A stretch of DNA of 64,000 nt, from the NCBI GenBank assembly GCA_900120395.1, contig LT635553.1, positions 1,098,254 through 1,162,253 of the forward strand, in the 5' to 3' direction. This stretch comes from Porphyromonadaceae bacterium FC4. GTDB lineage: Bacteria; Bacteroidota; Bacteroidia; Bacteroidales; Porphyromonadaceae. The first letter of the stretch is position 1. The number at the start of each line of letters is the position of its first letter. The position numbers were made by a program, and so were the translations under genes. Shown here one piece after another: positions 54,747-62,896 of the stretch. Below the pieces are notes generated by a model. That model made no database searches. It was not told where the DNA came from and saw only the letters and a list, made by a program, of their open reading frames with translations.

Positions 54747-56822
54747 ATGAGGTTGAACAAAAAGACCTATGTTAGAGCAACGCTGATACTAATCGTATCA
54801 TCGCTGCTTCTAGCTCTTTTGTACCCAAAAAGAGAGCAAGCTCGCTTCAAATACCGCTACACACTCAATCAACCATGGCGCTATGAAGATGTCGTGATAG
54901 CTCCTTTTGACTTTGACATTCGTAAGAGTGCTGACAAGATCCAAGCTGAGAAGAGTGAGATCGAAAGCACTATGATCGAATACTACACTGTACAACCTCA
55001 AGTGTATATACAGCAAAAGAACCGACTCACAGAAGCATACAATAACGACAGCCTACCCGGTGAGCTTATCAATCATAGTGGATACATGCGCTATCTTCTT
55101 GACGAGCTCGAAATGATCTATACTGTTGGCCTCATTGAGGAAAGGACGGACGTGCAGGTATCTGATACCACTCAGATCTATGTGATTGGCACGGACAATA
55201 TAGCCAAAAGCCGAACTGGAGCGGACGTACTAACTCAACAGCAAGCCTATAACCGGCTACTTGAGGATCTTCCTGAAGGTCTGGACTCACTCGTATTGCA
55301 CCAGGCAAGCATCTCCTCCTACCTCGCTCCCAACCTCTATTTGGACGAGAATAAGACGGATCAGATGCTTGAGGCTAGGAAGTCAGCCATTGAAGAGGTC
55401 ATTGGAAAAGTCTCCAAGGGTGAGAAAATCGTAGGTCAAGGAGAAGAGGTTACTCCGGAAGTATTCCAAAAACTCGAGAGTTATCGACAGGCATATGAGC
55501 AAATGTCCGTCTCCAAAGAAGAGGTTGTCCTCCAGCAGATCGGCATCTTTTTATTGATTACTCTCTTACTTACAGCACTGCTCCTCTACTTTGTTGCCTT
55601 TAGAAAAAATGTACTAGCCGACACACAGAGCCTCCTTTTTATCTTTGCCTTCGTAGTGTTCTTCACGGGACTAACTTACCTGCTCGTGCCTCTTGCTCCT
55701 GCTGTGGTATATATCATCCCGTACTGTATGATCGCTATCTTGGTACGTATTTTCATTGATTCACGAACAGCGTTCGTGACATTCCTAATGACTGTACTTA
55801 CCAGTGCTCTAATTGTCCCGGACCAGCTGGAGTTTATTATTCTCAATATCGTCGCCGGACGGATAGCCACAGTTACGCTTCGCAATCTCTCGCAGAGAAG
55901 TGACCTGATTCGCACCACTTTTTACGTCTTTATCACAATCGTAGTGACGTACATCATCTACTCGGTTGCGATGGGGACAAGTCTCCAAGATATCCGATAC
56001 ATCGTACTGCTGTATTTTGCCGTCAATCTGGTATTCTTGATGTTTTCGTACTCCATGGTCTATCTCGTCGAGCGGGGCTTCGGCTTTGTGTCCAATATCA
56101 GCCTGGTAGAGCTTGCTGATATCAACAAGCCCCTACTCCGACGATTGAGCGAGGTTGCTCCGGGTACGTTTCAGCACTCACTCAATGTCTCCATCCTTAG
56201 CTCTGCAGCTATCGCCAAGATCGGTGGTGACGTACAGCTCATACGCTCAGGAGCACTCTACCATGATATAGGCAAGATGCGCAATCCCATCTACTTCACG
56301 GAGAATCAAGCATCTGGGATCAATCCACACGATAATCTATCCTACGATGAAAGTGCACGTCTGATCATCAAGCACGTGACAGACGGGGTGGAAATGGCCG
56401 AAAAAGCTAAGCTTCCCACGCAGATCATCGACTTCATACGGACACACCATGGTCTGGGGATGACTAAGTACTTCTACATACAGTACAAAAATAGCAACCC
56501 CGACAAAGTTATTGACGAGACTGTTTTTCACTACCCCGGACCTAATCCATCCACCAAGGAACAGGGTGTGCTCATGTTAGCAGATATTGTCGAGGCTTCC
56601 TCTCGCAGCTTAGACGATCTCACGGAGGAAAAACTTGTCAATCATGTGACAAAGACTGTGGATGGTGTAGTCGCTAGTGGTATGCTCAAAAACACCCCTC
56701 TTACATTTAGGAATATCGAGATCATCAAGCAAGTGTTTATCGACAAGCTTAGGACGATGAACCACTCTCGAATCAAATACCCTGAGCTCAAAACAACTGC
56801 TGCAACCACAGAAGAGTCTTAA
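54747..56822 (+). CDS. 7TM-HD family phosphohydrolase (PgpH-like, probable c-di-AMP phosphodiesterase)
   Basis: A 691-residue membrane protein. N-terminal helix (ATLILIVSSLLLALLYP), an extracytoplasmic 7TMR-HDED domain (about 40-260), seven membrane helices (about 265-455) and a cytoplasmic HD domain with HSLNVSILSSAAIAKIGGDV, LYHDIGKMRNP and FIRTHHG. Homologues such as Listeria PgpH degrade c-di-AMP. The stop codon immediately precedes the ATG of the ECF sigma gene (no gap), so both are probably translated from one transcript. c-di-AMP activity is inferred from domain layout. Confidence 0.9.
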   Translation: MRLNKKTYVRATLILIVSSLLLALLYPKREQARFKYRYTLNQPWRYEDVVIAPFDFDIRKSADKIQAEKSEIESTMIEYYTVQPQVYIQQKNRLTEAYNNDSLPGELINHSGYMRYLLDELEMIYTVGLIEERTDVQVSDTTQIYVIGTDNIAKSRTGADVLTQQQAYNRLLEDLPEGLDSLVLHQASISSYLAPNLYLDENKTDQMLEARKSAIEEVIGKVSKGEKIVGQGEEVTPEVFQKLESYRQAYEQMSVSKEEVVLQQIGIFLLITLLLTALLLYFVAFRKNVLADTQSLLFIFAFVVFFTGLTYLLVPLAPAVVYIIPYCMIAILVRIFIDSRTAFVTFLMTVLTSALIVPDQLEFIILNIVAGRIATVTLRNLSQRSDLIRTTFYVFITIVVTYIIYSVAMGTSLQDIRYIVLLYFAVNLVFLMFSYSMVYLVERGFGFVSNISLVELADINKPLLRRLSEVAPGTFQHSLNVSILSSAAIAKIGGDVQLIRSGALYHDIGKMRNPIYFTENQASGINPHDNLSYDESARLIIKHVTDGVEMAEKAKLPTQIIDFIRTHHGLGMTKYFYIQYKNSNPDKVIDETVFHYPGPNPSTKEQGVLMLADIVEASSRSLDDLTEEKLVNHVTKTVDGVVASGMLKNTPLTFRNIEIIKQVFIDKLRTMNHSRIKYPELKTTAATTEES

Positions 56823-57410
56823 ATGTCTTCTACCGTTCAGATAACCATTCCTCCTGACATCCCGGACGAAAAGCTTGTCGCCTTACTTCAAAACAAAGCG
56901 ACAGCAGAGCAAGCTTTTGCTTTTCTCGTACAGCAACAGTCGCCAAGACTGTACTCTGCCATACGCCGGATTGTCTATAGACACGATGACGCTGACGACA
57001 TTCTTCAGGAGACATTCATCAAGGTGTGGAAAAACATTGGCACCTTTAGAGGCAATTCAAAACTGTCCACATGGATCTACAGTATTGCCACAAACGAGGC
57101 ACTAAGCCACCTTAGAAAGGAAAAACGTCAGCGTAAACTTCCTCTCGAAACAGATGAGTACGACCTCGCAGCTATGCTTAAGAGTGAGCCGTACTTCAAC
57201 GGAGACGAATTGGTAATAGAGTTCATGAACGCCATAGACAAACTACCGGAAAAGCAAAAGCTCACCTTTGAGTTGCGTTATTTTGAAGAACTACCCTATA
57301 ACGAAATCTCTGAGATCACCGGTACCAGTGTAGGTGCTCTAAAAGCAAACTACCATCACGCCACAAAAAAACTACATAAATACCTAGGTGTTGATGAGTC
57401 ACTAGATTGA
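56823..57410 (+). CDS. ECF-type RNA polymerase sigma factor
   Basis: A 195-residue sigma-70 group 4 factor. Region 2: SPRLYSAIRRIVYRHDDADD then ILQETFIKVWKN, with STWIYSIATNEALSHLRK. Region 4: LPEKQKLTFELRYFEELPYN then EISEITGTSVGALKAN. It begins directly after the HD hydrolase stop. Two downstream genes (a membrane-anchored small protein and an exported helical protein) resemble an anti-sigma/sensor pair, so an envelope-stress circuit is likely. The regulon is unknown. Confidence 0.93.
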   Translation: MSSTVQITIPPDIPDEKLVALLQNKATAEQAFAFLVQQQSPRLYSAIRRIVYRHDDADDILQETFIKVWKNIGTFRGNSKLSTWIYSIATNEALSHLRKEKRQRKLPLETDEYDLAAMLKSEPYFNGDELVIEFMNAIDKLPEKQKLTFELRYFEELPYNEISEITGTSVGALKANYHHATKKLHKYLGVDESLD

Positions 57411-57523
57411 TATCCGGAAATAACCACCCTCAAAGAAGTTTTAGGACTTCTCTAATTAAACGAAAAGGATATTTCTGCGTCAGAAGGGCAAAGAAGACCT
57501 AGCACATCTGCAACAGCACCATA

Positions 57524-57910
57524 ATGTCAGCTCATAAAAACAATATTTCTCGCAAACCCAATGATCCTGCCAACAGCTTTGAAGTTCCCGAGGGGTACTT
57601 CGCAAACCTTCCGGAGCGTTTACTCAATAGGGTAAAAGAAGAAGAGGCTCTTAGTAACGAGAAGCGTCCGCTTATTGACGTGCTCCGGCCATATCTCTAT
57701 TTGGCAGCGATGTTTGTCGGTCTTGCACTCATCATCAATGTCTTACCTATGATACATCCCAGAGCATCAAAGGACTCGATGGCATCCACAGAGCCACAGA
57801 CTACGGGCATCACCTACTCCGACACCGTATCGGATGATGAGGTTTTTGAGCAATTTGTTTGGGAAGATACTCAGGACGAGTACCTTGTCTCCACCTATTT
57901 TGCTGACTAA
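57524..57910 (+). CDS. small single-span membrane protein, anti-sigma-like
   Basis: A 128-residue protein with cytoplasmic motif NSFEVPEGYFANLPERLLNR (typical of Bacteroidota proteins next to ECF sigma genes), one membrane helix (PYLYLAAMFVGLALIINVL) and an acidic periplasmic tail. No ZAS zinc motif is visible. Position after a sigma gene suggests anti-sigma function; that is inference. It is 24 bp before the exported helical protein. Confidence 0.75.
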   Translation: MSAHKNNISRKPNDPANSFEVPEGYFANLPERLLNRVKEEEALSNEKRPLIDVLRPYLYLAAMFVGLALIINVLPMIHPRASKDSMASTEPQTTGITYSDTVSDDEVFEQFVWEDTQDEYLVSTYFAD

Positions 57911-57934
57911 AAACACATCTATAAAATTTACGTC

Positions 57935-58429
57935 ATGACCACCGAAAGATTTTGTTCTTCACTTTTCCTCGTACTATTATTACTAGTGATATCTGGCACA
58001 CCGTCGTTTGCAGCCTCCACCATCTGCACTCACGAGCTTCCTACCGTTCAATCTCCGGAGCGCCGTGCTGAGTTTGTACAAAATCGCATAGACTACATTG
58101 CCGATGTTGCCAAACTTACTGCTGAAGAAAAAAATACAGTTGCGCTGGAACTGGAGAAGTATGATGCCAATAAGCTCAGTCTCTTCAAACAAAGCTTGGA
58201 TATACGCAAGCGACTTGAGACAGAAGAACTAACAGACGACGAAGCAACTCAACTTCTAGATCGTGCCCTCAAGCTAGATGAGCAGCGCACAGCTGAGACC
58301 TCAAAGCTTTTCGCCAGACTAAAGGATGATAAAATCCCTACTAAGAAGCTGGCTAAGATCTACATCGGACTTGTGGATCACAAACGCAATTATGGTAGAG
58401 AAATTAGAGAGAAACGTCGTACAAAGTAG
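57935..58429 (+). CDS. exported helical Spy/CpxP-like protein
   Basis: A 164-residue protein with signal peptide SLFLVLLLLVISGTPSFAAS. The mature part is helical and charged with RAEFVQNRIDYIADVAKLTA and EEKNTVALELEKYDANKLSL, resembling LTxxQ/Spy-like periplasmic chaperones often found with ECF sigma genes. No Cys apart from one pair early. It ends the operon; a strong hairpin terminator lies 60 bp downstream. Chaperone or sensor role inferred. Confidence 0.72.
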   Translation: MTTERFCSSLFLVLLLLVISGTPSFAASTICTHELPTVQSPERRAEFVQNRIDYIADVAKLTAEEKNTVALELEKYDANKLSLFKQSLDIRKRLETEELTDDEATQLLDRALKLDEQRTAETSKLFARLKDDKIPTKKLAKIYIGLVDHKRNYGREIREKRRTK

Positions 58430-58488
58430 ACAAAATCTTCAAACAAGAAAGCAACAAAGTAAGCTGCCTGTAGTACGATACGTATAAA

Positions 58489-58531
58489 AAGAAAGCTCCG
58501 ACATTGGTTATTCCCAAGTCGGAGCTTTCTT
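58489..58531. terminator. strong bidirectional terminator
   Basis: A perfect 14 bp stem (58489-58502 AAGAAAGCTCCGAC with 58518-58531) around a 15-base loop, with T and A runs on the two sides. It separates the convergent sigma cluster and flavodoxin gene. Confidence 0.85.
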
Positions 58532-58558
58532 ATCTTTAAGATTTAGGAAAGCTGAGAC

Positions 58559-59050
58559 TTACTTGAGAGTCTTTACCCAAGCCTCAATGCGCTCATCTGT
58601 CATATCGTCTTCATTGACCTCATCGATCAACAGACCTACAAAGTGTCCATTGCGCTCAGCTAGAGACTCCTCATAGTTATACCCATCAGTAGGCATACTA
58701 CCAATCGTGGTACATCCGCTATCAGCCACTTCATCGTACAGGATACCAACTGCATCGCAAAAGCTATCTGCATACGAGTCGCTATCTCCGGTCCCGAAGA
58801 ATCCGACCTTTTTACCATCGAGATGCTCCTTGAGCTCCTCCATGAAGTCATACCAGTCGTCTTGTAGCTCACCATCACCCCATGTGGATGATCCGAGGAG
58901 GATCGTGTCGTAGGCATCAGCATCTGCAGCATCAGCCTCTGCTACATCGTAGATATCTCCGCCAGCTACACCGAGTTGGTCAGCAATACGGTTTGCTATA
59001 TCCTCAGTTGTACCTGTGGATGAACCATAAAAAATTCCAATCTTACTCAT
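58559..59050 (-). CDS. fldA: flavodoxin
   Basis: A 163-residue long-chain flavodoxin. The FMN phosphate loop GSSTGTTEDIANRI, the second loop GSSTWGDGELQDDWYDFMEE and GTGDSDSYADSFCDAVG are all present. An electron carrier that can replace ferredoxin when iron is low; the Rnf complex encoded upstream could be a partner. A -7 element TATATTTG (minus strand, 59132-59139) lies about 80 bp upstream, with a GGGAGCTACTCCC palindrome in the leader. Confidence 0.96.
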   Translation of the reverse strand: MSKIGIFYGSSTGTTEDIANRIADQLGVAGGDIYDVAEADAADADAYDTILLGSSTWGDGELQDDWYDFMEELKEHLDGKKVGFFGTGDSDSYADSFCDAVGILYDEVADSGCTTIGSMPTDGYNYEESLAERNGHFVGLLIDEVNEDDMTDERIEAWVKTLK

Positions 59051-59131
59051 TGTCGTACTTCTTATTTGTGTATGTATATCAGTTAAATTAAAGTCATCAG
59101 GCTATGGGAGCTACTCCCACATTTGGCTCAT

Positions 59132-59139
59132 CAAATATA
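59132..59139 (-). promoter_or_regulatory. -7 promoter element of flavodoxin gene
   Basis: TATATTTG on the minus strand, exact TAnnTTTG match. The predicted leader contains the palindrome GGGAGCTACTCCC (about 59106-59118), which could form a hairpin. Confidence 0.45.
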
Positions 59140-59215
59140 CCTATTTCCTGACGACTCCACAATACCGAGGCCATCGTATTCTTTCCTCTATGTTTTGATG
59201 CTCCGAAAGCTGGTC

Positions 59216-59307
59216 AAAAGTTTCACGGATAGTAGCAAACTATTTCCAGTAGGAAAGAAAACGGTTTGACGGATAGTAGCGAACGGTTTCCAGTAGGAAA
59301 CTTTTTT
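59216..59307 (-). repeat. dispersed tandem-palindrome repeat, copy 8
   Basis: Reverse orientation, both termini complete (CAAAAGTTTCACGG … GGAAACTTTTTT on the plus strand). It lies between the divergent flavodoxin and debranching-enzyme promoters in a 485 bp gap. Confidence 0.92.
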
Positions 59308-59342
59308 CCCTTCCGGCAGCAGACTTTTTCATGCATTATAAA

Positions 59343-59373
59343 TTGATTATATCGTAGAATAAGCGTACATTTG
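59343..59373 (+). promoter_or_regulatory. promoter of alpha-glucan gene cluster
   Basis: TTGA at 59343-59346 and TACATTTG at 59366-59373 with 19 bp spacing. The predicted leader is about 155 nt long, unusually long here; I found no riboswitch-like fold in it. Confidence 0.5.
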
Positions 59374-59535
59374 GGATGAGGGAGTACACGCACACCCCCT
59401 TTAATCACAAAAGAGATACCGGGTCTATTGGATATGTACTTTCGAGAGACACAGAAAATTCCGACACCTTAGGAATTAATTCAAAGTATAACTTCATAGC
59501 ACCAGTACAACTAACAATGCTAAAAGAGTGCAATT

Positions 59536-61575
59536 ATGAGCTACCTGAGATTTGATCGAACTGTAATGACTAACCTCCGAGAGGCGTTGAATAGAGAGGT
59601 TCTTCTGAGGAACAAAAAAGGTGCGACAATGTGTACTACTCTGGTTGGTTGCAATACTCGGAAGTACCACGGTCTGCTTGTTGTCCCCAATCAAGAGGCA
59701 GGCAGTCCCAATCAGCTTTTGCTATCTTCACTGGACGAGACTGTCATTCAGCATGGTGCAGAGTTTAACCTGGCCGTCCACAAATACAATGGTGATCACT
59801 TTAGCCCAAACGGGCATAAGTACATCCGGGAATTTACATACGACAAAAGCATCAAACTTCTTTATCGTGTCGGGGGAGTAATCCTCTCAAAAGAAGTTGT
59901 CTTGTCTGCGAATGAGAATCAGCTACTAATAAAGTATAAGCTACTGGAGGCTCACTCTGAGACAACTTTGCGGCTTAGACCCTTTTTAGGCTTTAGGACG
60001 GTCAAGGAGTTGACCCATGAAAACACGGTCATCGACTGGAGCAACAAGGAGGAAGATCAGGGGATATCCATGAGTCTGTACGATGGGTTCCCACATCTGT
60101 ACATGCAGGTTTCGAAAAAAAGCGCAACTTGGAACCGTCAACCTCAGTGGTACAAGAGTTTCTTTTACGACAAAGAGTCCGAGCGCGGCAATGCCTATCT
60201 GGAGGATCTCCCTGTACCGGGCTACTTTGAGTTTGAGATAAAAAAGGGGGAGGAAATTGTGTTCTCTGCAAGTGATCATCCGTTCAATAGCAAGCAACTC
60301 CTCAGTTGTTATGACAAGGCATACGAGGAGGCACGCCCCATCGAGACATTTGTAGACTGTCTGAAAAACGCTGTGGAACAGTGCGTATTCAAGCCCGATG
60401 ATGAGCATACCTATCTGATCGCAGGAAGCCCTTGGTTTGGACCACGCATGCGTGACACACTTGTGAGCTTGACTGCATCAAGCTTTGGGACAAAGAATCC
60501 CCAACTGTTTGATGAAATAATGAGTACCATAATCCCTGCCATGTGGCGCTACCTCGATGAGGGGGTAGAAGACCCTATGATCAAAGGGATCTCGCAGCCG
60601 GACTCTATTCTATGGCTTGTGAACTGTATCCAGGACTACTACCGCTGGGAAGGAGCTGAAAAGACAGTAAAAAAGTACGGCGATACCATCAAGCGGGCTA
60701 TGAAATACATATGGGATAACAAAATCCCCATGATGCACTTGAGAGAAAATGCGCTGCTCTACGCAGTGCCATCTAAGATATCAGAGCCCATTACTTGGAT
60801 GGATAACACCATTGATGGATGGCCGGTGGTCGATAGAAGAGGATACATCGTGGAGTACAACGCTCTGTGGTATAATAATCTCTGTTTTTACCGTAGTATC
60901 TTTGATCTTGAAGATCCACATCTGGACGACTATATAGACCGAGTGTCTGAGAGCTTTATCCGAGTCTTTGTGAACAAGCACGACTACCTCTTTGACTACG
61001 TTGCGGACGACAAGCCCCAGGACTGGAGTGTCCGTCCCAATCAGATATTTGCAGCAGGTCTGTCCTACTCGCCACTATCCCGAAAACTTCAAAGATCTGT
61101 GCTGGATATCGTCACCCGCGAGCTCAAGACTCCAAAGGGGCTACGGACACTCAGCCCAAAGAGCCCATACTACAAAGGCTACCTAAATGGCACCCTCAAT
61201 GAGCGCCAATATGCTTACCTGCAAGGAGGAGTTTGGCCCTGGCTAATCTACTACTACCTAGGGGCGTACCTCAAGCTCTTCAGACGAGAAGGCATTGGCT
61301 TTGTGGACCGGATGTTGATTCCCTTTGAGGAAGAAGCCAAGTTTCACGGGATATCGTGTGTGTCTGAGATGTATGATGGGACCCCGCCCTTCACAGGTAG
61401 AGGGGCTACCTCTTTCTTGATGAGTATCACAGCCATACTGAGGATCCGAAACCGTATCGATGAGTATGTCAGCCTCGAGACGGATGACATCTTCAATCTA
61501 AGCCTGACCAGTCACCACGTCACCTCTCCGGACCGCGACAAGACTCAGGATAAGAACCACGACAATCAGGAATAA
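59536..61575 (+). CDS. glycogen debranching enzyme-like protein (amylo-alpha-1,6-glucosidase family)
   Basis: A 679-residue protein with the bacterial N-terminal GDE domain (GATMCTTLVGCNTRKYHGLL) and a C-terminal alpha/alpha-toroid (PDSILWLVNCIQDYYRW, EPITWMDNTIDGWPVVDRRG then YIVEYNALWYNNL). Several usually invariant blocks differ: YHQGTVWP reads YLQGGVWP and the late RGxxxQAWS reads RGATSFLMS. It may have altered activity or specificity. It is followed 3 bp later by a glycosyltransferase and then a GH57 gene, the standard Bacteroidota alpha-glucan trio. Confidence 0.85.
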   Translation: MSYLRFDRTVMTNLREALNREVLLRNKKGATMCTTLVGCNTRKYHGLLVVPNQEAGSPNQLLLSSLDETVIQHGAEFNLAVHKYNGDHFSPNGHKYIREFTYDKSIKLLYRVGGVILSKEVVLSANENQLLIKYKLLEAHSETTLRLRPFLGFRTVKELTHENTVIDWSNKEEDQGISMSLYDGFPHLYMQVSKKSATWNRQPQWYKSFFYDKESERGNAYLEDLPVPGYFEFEIKKGEEIVFSASDHPFNSKQLLSCYDKAYEEARPIETFVDCLKNAVEQCVFKPDDEHTYLIAGSPWFGPRMRDTLVSLTASSFGTKNPQLFDEIMSTIIPAMWRYLDEGVEDPMIKGISQPDSILWLVNCIQDYYRWEGAEKTVKKYGDTIKRAMKYIWDNKIPMMHLRENALLYAVPSKISEPITWMDNTIDGWPVVDRRGYIVEYNALWYNNLCFYRSIFDLEDPHLDDYIDRVSESFIRVFVNKHDYLFDYVADDKPQDWSVRPNQIFAAGLSYSPLSRKLQRSVLDIVTRELKTPKGLRTLSPKSPYYKGYLNGTLNERQYAYLQGGVWPWLIYYYLGAYLKLFRREGIGFVDRMLIPFEEEAKFHGISCVSEMYDGTPPFTGRGATSFLMSITAILRIRNRIDEYVSLETDDIFNLSLTSHHVTSPDRDKTQDKNHDNQE

Positions 61576-61578
61576 TCT

Positions 61579-62841
61579 ATGAGAGCATTAATGTTTGGGT
61601 GGGAGTTTCCCCCACATATATCAGGCGGACTTGGGACAGCTAGCTACGGGCTGACCAAGGGACTTGCAAAACAGTCGGATATGGATATTACGTTTGTAAT
61701 GCCCCGGCCCTCCGGAGATGAGGACACTTCTTTTATGCGCATTATCGGAGCCTCAGAAGTCCCAATCGTCTACCGAGACGTCCACTACGACTACGTCAAG
61801 GAGCGTATTGGCAAAGTCATGTCACCGGAGCTATACTATCACCTCCGTGAAAACATCTACGCAGACTTTAGCTACATGCTGACTAATGATCTAGGCTGCA
61901 TGGAGTTCTCAGGAAAGTACCTTGACAATCTGTATGACGAGATCAACAACTACTCAATAGTTGCCGGTGTCATTGCCCGGGCAGATCACTACGACATCAT
62001 CCACGCTCACGACTGGCTCACCTACCCGTCAGGGATTCACGCCAAACAAGTGTTGGGAGTCCCTCTGGTACTTCACGTGCATGCTACTGACTTTGATAGA
62101 AGTAGAGGAAATGTGAATCCACGGGTCTATGCTATTGAGAAGGACGGCATGGACCATGCGGATCATATCATGTGTGTCAGTGAGCTGACACGACGCACCG
62201 TCATAGAAAAGTACCATCAAGATCCACAAAAGGTCACTGCCGTACATAATGCCGTAACCCCTCTCGATCCATCAATACTAGCGATACCTGACAAACGGGG
62301 TGTCAAAGATAAGGTCATTACCTTTTTAGGACGAATAACGATGCAGAAAGGTCCGGAGTTTTTTGTGGAAGCAGCAAGCCGTGTCCTGGAAAAGACGGAC
62401 AACGTCCGGTTTGTGATGGCTGGAAGTGGTGATATGATGAATGACATGATCAACCTTGCTGCTGAGCGAGGTATCTCCGATCGCTTTCACTTTACCGGCT
62501 TCATGAAAGGCAGGCAGGTCTACGAGATATACAAAGCTAGTGACGTGTATGTCATGCCTTCGGTCTCAGAGCCTTTTGGGATATCCCCATTGGAGGCCAT
62601 GCAGTGTGAAGTCCCCTGTATTATCTCCAAGCAAAGTGGCTGTGCTGAGATCCTAAAGTATGCCATTAAACTCGACTACTGGGATGTTGAAGAGTTAGCC
62701 AATGCCATGTACGGACTTGTTACCTACCCTGCTCTACATGACTTCTTGGCCACAAAGGGAGTGGAAGAAGTCAGCAAAATAACTTGGACGAAAGTAGGTG
62801 AGAAAATAAGAGGGATCTATGATAGCCTGCTAGGACTCTAG
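61579..62841 (+). CDS. GT4/GT5-type glycosyltransferase (glycogen-synthase-like)
   Basis: A 420-residue GT-B fold enzyme. The nucleotide-sugar site MRALMFGWEFPPHISGGLGT is at the N-terminus; HAHDWLTYPSGIHAKQ is the acceptor-domain block; the C-terminal domain has FLGRITMQKGPEFFVEAASR and the EX7E motif SEPFGISPLEAM. It resembles Bacteroidota starch/glycogen synthase-like proteins lying between debranching enzyme and GH57. Donor sugar (ADP- or UDP-glucose) is not readable. Confidence 0.88.
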   Translation: MRALMFGWEFPPHISGGLGTASYGLTKGLAKQSDMDITFVMPRPSGDEDTSFMRIIGASEVPIVYRDVHYDYVKERIGKVMSPELYYHLRENIYADFSYMLTNDLGCMEFSGKYLDNLYDEINNYSIVAGVIARADHYDIIHAHDWLTYPSGIHAKQVLGVPLVLHVHATDFDRSRGNVNPRVYAIEKDGMDHADHIMCVSELTRRTVIEKYHQDPQKVTAVHNAVTPLDPSILAIPDKRGVKDKVITFLGRITMQKGPEFFVEAASRVLEKTDNVRFVMAGSGDMMNDMINLAAERGISDRFHFTGFMKGRQVYEIYKASDVYVMPSVSEPFGISPLEAMQCEVPCIISKQSGCAEILKYAIKLDYWDVEELANAMYGLVTYPALHDFLATKGVEEVSKITWTKVGEKIRGIYDSLLGL

Positions 62842-62896
62842 AGATCGACTTCTTATAGTAATGTGACAATAAAACCACTTTATACTTGACAGTATC

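Noticed and set aside
5184-59307. CRISPR array
   Set aside because: The repeat has only two units per site, its spacers are 4 bases of variation, copies are scattered over 54 kb, and no cas gene is present.
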